A stretch of 5,238 bases of DNA, taken from contig JBKJLF010000234.1 in assembly GCA_046597185.1 (NCBI GenBank), positions 1 to 5,238 on the forward strand. The letters are read 5' to 3'. Source of the DNA: CAMBDR01 sp046597185. GTDB lineage: Bacteria > Pseudomonadota > Gammaproteobacteria > Burkholderiales > Burkholderiaceae_D. This document shows, one piece after another, positions 4,076 through 5,238 of this stretch. The notes beneath the pieces were generated by a model. The model was not told the DNA's origin. It saw only the letters and a program-made list of their open reading frames with translations, and ran no database searches. The first letter of the stretch is position 1; every line of letters starts with the position of its first letter. A program made the translations under genes and the position numbers.

Positions 4076-5238
4076 TCAAAATCCAACCAGTGGCAACAAA
4101 GGCACCAACAACAACGCCACAATATTGATGATTTTGATCAATGGGTTAATCGCTGGCCCCGCCGTATCTTTATATGGGTCGCCCACGGTATCGCCCGTCA
4201 CCGCCGCTTTGTGCGCATCCGAACCTTTACCGCCGAAATGGCCATCTTCAATATATTTTTTAGCGTTATCCCAAGCCCCACCGCCCGTGGTCATGGAAAT
4301 GGCGACAAACAGGCCCGTCACAATCGTTCCCATCAACAAACCACCCAAAGCCGATGGCCCCAGCAACAAGCCCACCAAAATCGGCACCAGCACCGGCAAC
4401 AGCGAAGGCACAATCATTTCTTTGATGGCCGAGGCGGTCAGCATATCCACCGCTTTATCATATTCCGGCTTGGCCGTACCTTCCATGATGCCGGGAATGT
4501 CACGAAATTGGCGTCGCACTTCTACAACAACCGCCCCCGCCGCACGCCCTACTGCTTCCATCGCCATCGCGCCAAACAAATACGGGATCAGACCACCCAA
4601 AATCAAGCCCACGATGACCCGTGGTTCGGCCAAATCAAAGGTGGCCTTGATATGCACCGCTTCCAGAGCATGGGTGTAATCGGCAAACAAAACCAGGGCT
4701 GCCAAACCAGCCGAGCCAATTGCATAGCCCTTGGTAACGGCTTTGGTGGTGTTACCCACCGCATCCAGCGGATCAGTAATGGCGCGCACCGATTCCGGCA
4801 TGCCCGCCATTTCGGCAATCCCCCCGGCGTTATCGGTAATCGGGCCGTAAGCGTCAAGTGCCACGATAATGCCTGCCATCGATAACATCGAGGTCGCCGC
4901 AATCGCAATGCCGTACAAGCCGTGAAATTTGTAGGCAATCAAAATCGCCGCACACACCGCCAACACCGGGAAAGCGGTGGATTTCATCGACACGCCCAAA
5001 CCCGCGATAATATTGGTGCCGTGGCCGGTGGTAGAGGCTTCGGCAATATGGCGCACTGGCTTAAAATCGGTGCCGGTATAGTATTCGGTGATGTAGACCA
5101 TCAAGCCAGTCAACACAATACCCACCACGGCGGAACCACTTAAACTTAAGCGGTCGCCCTGATTTGGCCACAACCACCAGGTGACGGCCACAGAACCAAT
5201 CATTGATAAGGCTGCCGCCCACCACAGCCCCGTGTATA
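4076..5238 (-). CDS. hppA: K+-independent H+-translocating pyrophosphatase, C-terminal part (5' end outside window)
   Basis: 386 codons are open from the right edge to TGA (complement of 4076-4078); the true start lies outside, as the family is usually near 700 residues. Membrane-bound pyrophosphatases couple hydrolysis of pyrophosphate to ion pumping across the inner membrane. Visible family signatures include YYTGTDFKPV, GHGTNIIAGL, the substrate-site segment DAYGPITDNAGGIAEM, GNTTKAVTKGYAIGSA, and the C-terminal DNAKKYIEDG...GGKGSDAHKAAVTGDTVGDPYKD. Long hydrophobic stretches alternate with these loops. In GNTTKAVT the lysine (codon 4742-4744) and the threonine three residues on (codon 4733-4735) are the pair known to mark K+-independent, proton-pumping enzymes; K+-dependent ones have alanine at the lysine position. 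A terminator follows closely. The internal ATG complementary to 5201-5203 is not the start, since conserved sequence continues upstream of it. Confidence 0.96.
   Translation of the reverse strand, partial: YTGLWWAAALSMIGSVAVTWWLWPNQGDRLSLSGSAVVGIVLTGLMVYITEYYTGTDFKPVRHIAEASTTGHGTNIIAGLGVSMKSTAFPVLAVCAAILIAYKFHGLYGIAIAATSMLSMAGIIVALDAYGPITDNAGGIAEMAGMPESVRAITDPLDAVGNTTKAVTKGYAIGSAGLAALVLFADYTHALEAVHIKATFDLAEPRVIVGLILGGLIPYLFGAMAMEAVGRAAGAVVVEVRRQFRDIPGIMEGTAKPEYDKAVDMLTASAIKEMIVPSLLPVLVPILVGLLLGPSALGGLLMGTIVTGLFVAISMTTGGGAWDNAKKYIEDGHFGGKGSDAHKAAVTGDTVGDPYKDTAGPAINPLIKIINIVALLLVPLLPLVGF

Noticed and set aside
3987..4885. Long plus-strand open frames opposite hppA (3987-4679 and 4211-4885)
   Set aside because: They are antisense shadows of a clearly conserved pyrophosphatase gene, without ribosome sites or a recognisable protein.

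Overview
The window holds five protein genes in two convergent blocks, plus an unusually structured gene-free gap. Base composition is moderate (roughly 50% GC). The protein set (MoxR-type AAA+ ATPase with a CoxE-like VWA partner, HSD10-type SDR, DMT transporter, K+-independent H+-pyrophosphatase) suggests a Gram-negative proteobacterium, most likely a betaproteobacterium. That placement rests on protein style only and is tentative.

Left block, plus strand: the 3' end of a MoxR-family AAA+ ATPase gene (1-369, cut by the window edge) is followed after 53 bases by a complete VWA/CoxE-like gene (423-1592). ATPases of this type usually act with a VWA partner as a chaperone-like pair that inserts cofactors into, or remodels, other proteins. 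Both genes are followed by short tandem repeats that start at or just after their stop codons (14 bp x 3 and about 11 bp x 4). In both arrays the unit contains TAATG, so each unit can be read as a tiny cistron whose stop overlaps the next start. A stem-loop at 1619-1643 lies between the convergent blocks.

Right block, minus strand, in transcription order: the C-terminal part of hppA (4076-5238, running off the right edge) with a strong terminator hairpin after it; a gap of about 570 bp; an EamA/DMT-family transporter (2494-3393); and an HSD10-like short-chain dehydrogenase (1638-2393). The last two are about 100 bp apart and may or may not be co-transcribed. No shared pathway links the three genes.

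The gap (3454-4026) has no convincing gene but contains several inverted repeats. The most notable segment is 3572-3723: a hairpin, a possible three-way junction and an intrinsic terminator lie end to end, with the T-rich tail on the plus strand. This looks like a small structured RNA read opposite to its neighbours and is the best candidate here for something undescribed. No tRNA, rRNA, CRISPR array, insertion sequence or phage gene was recognised.
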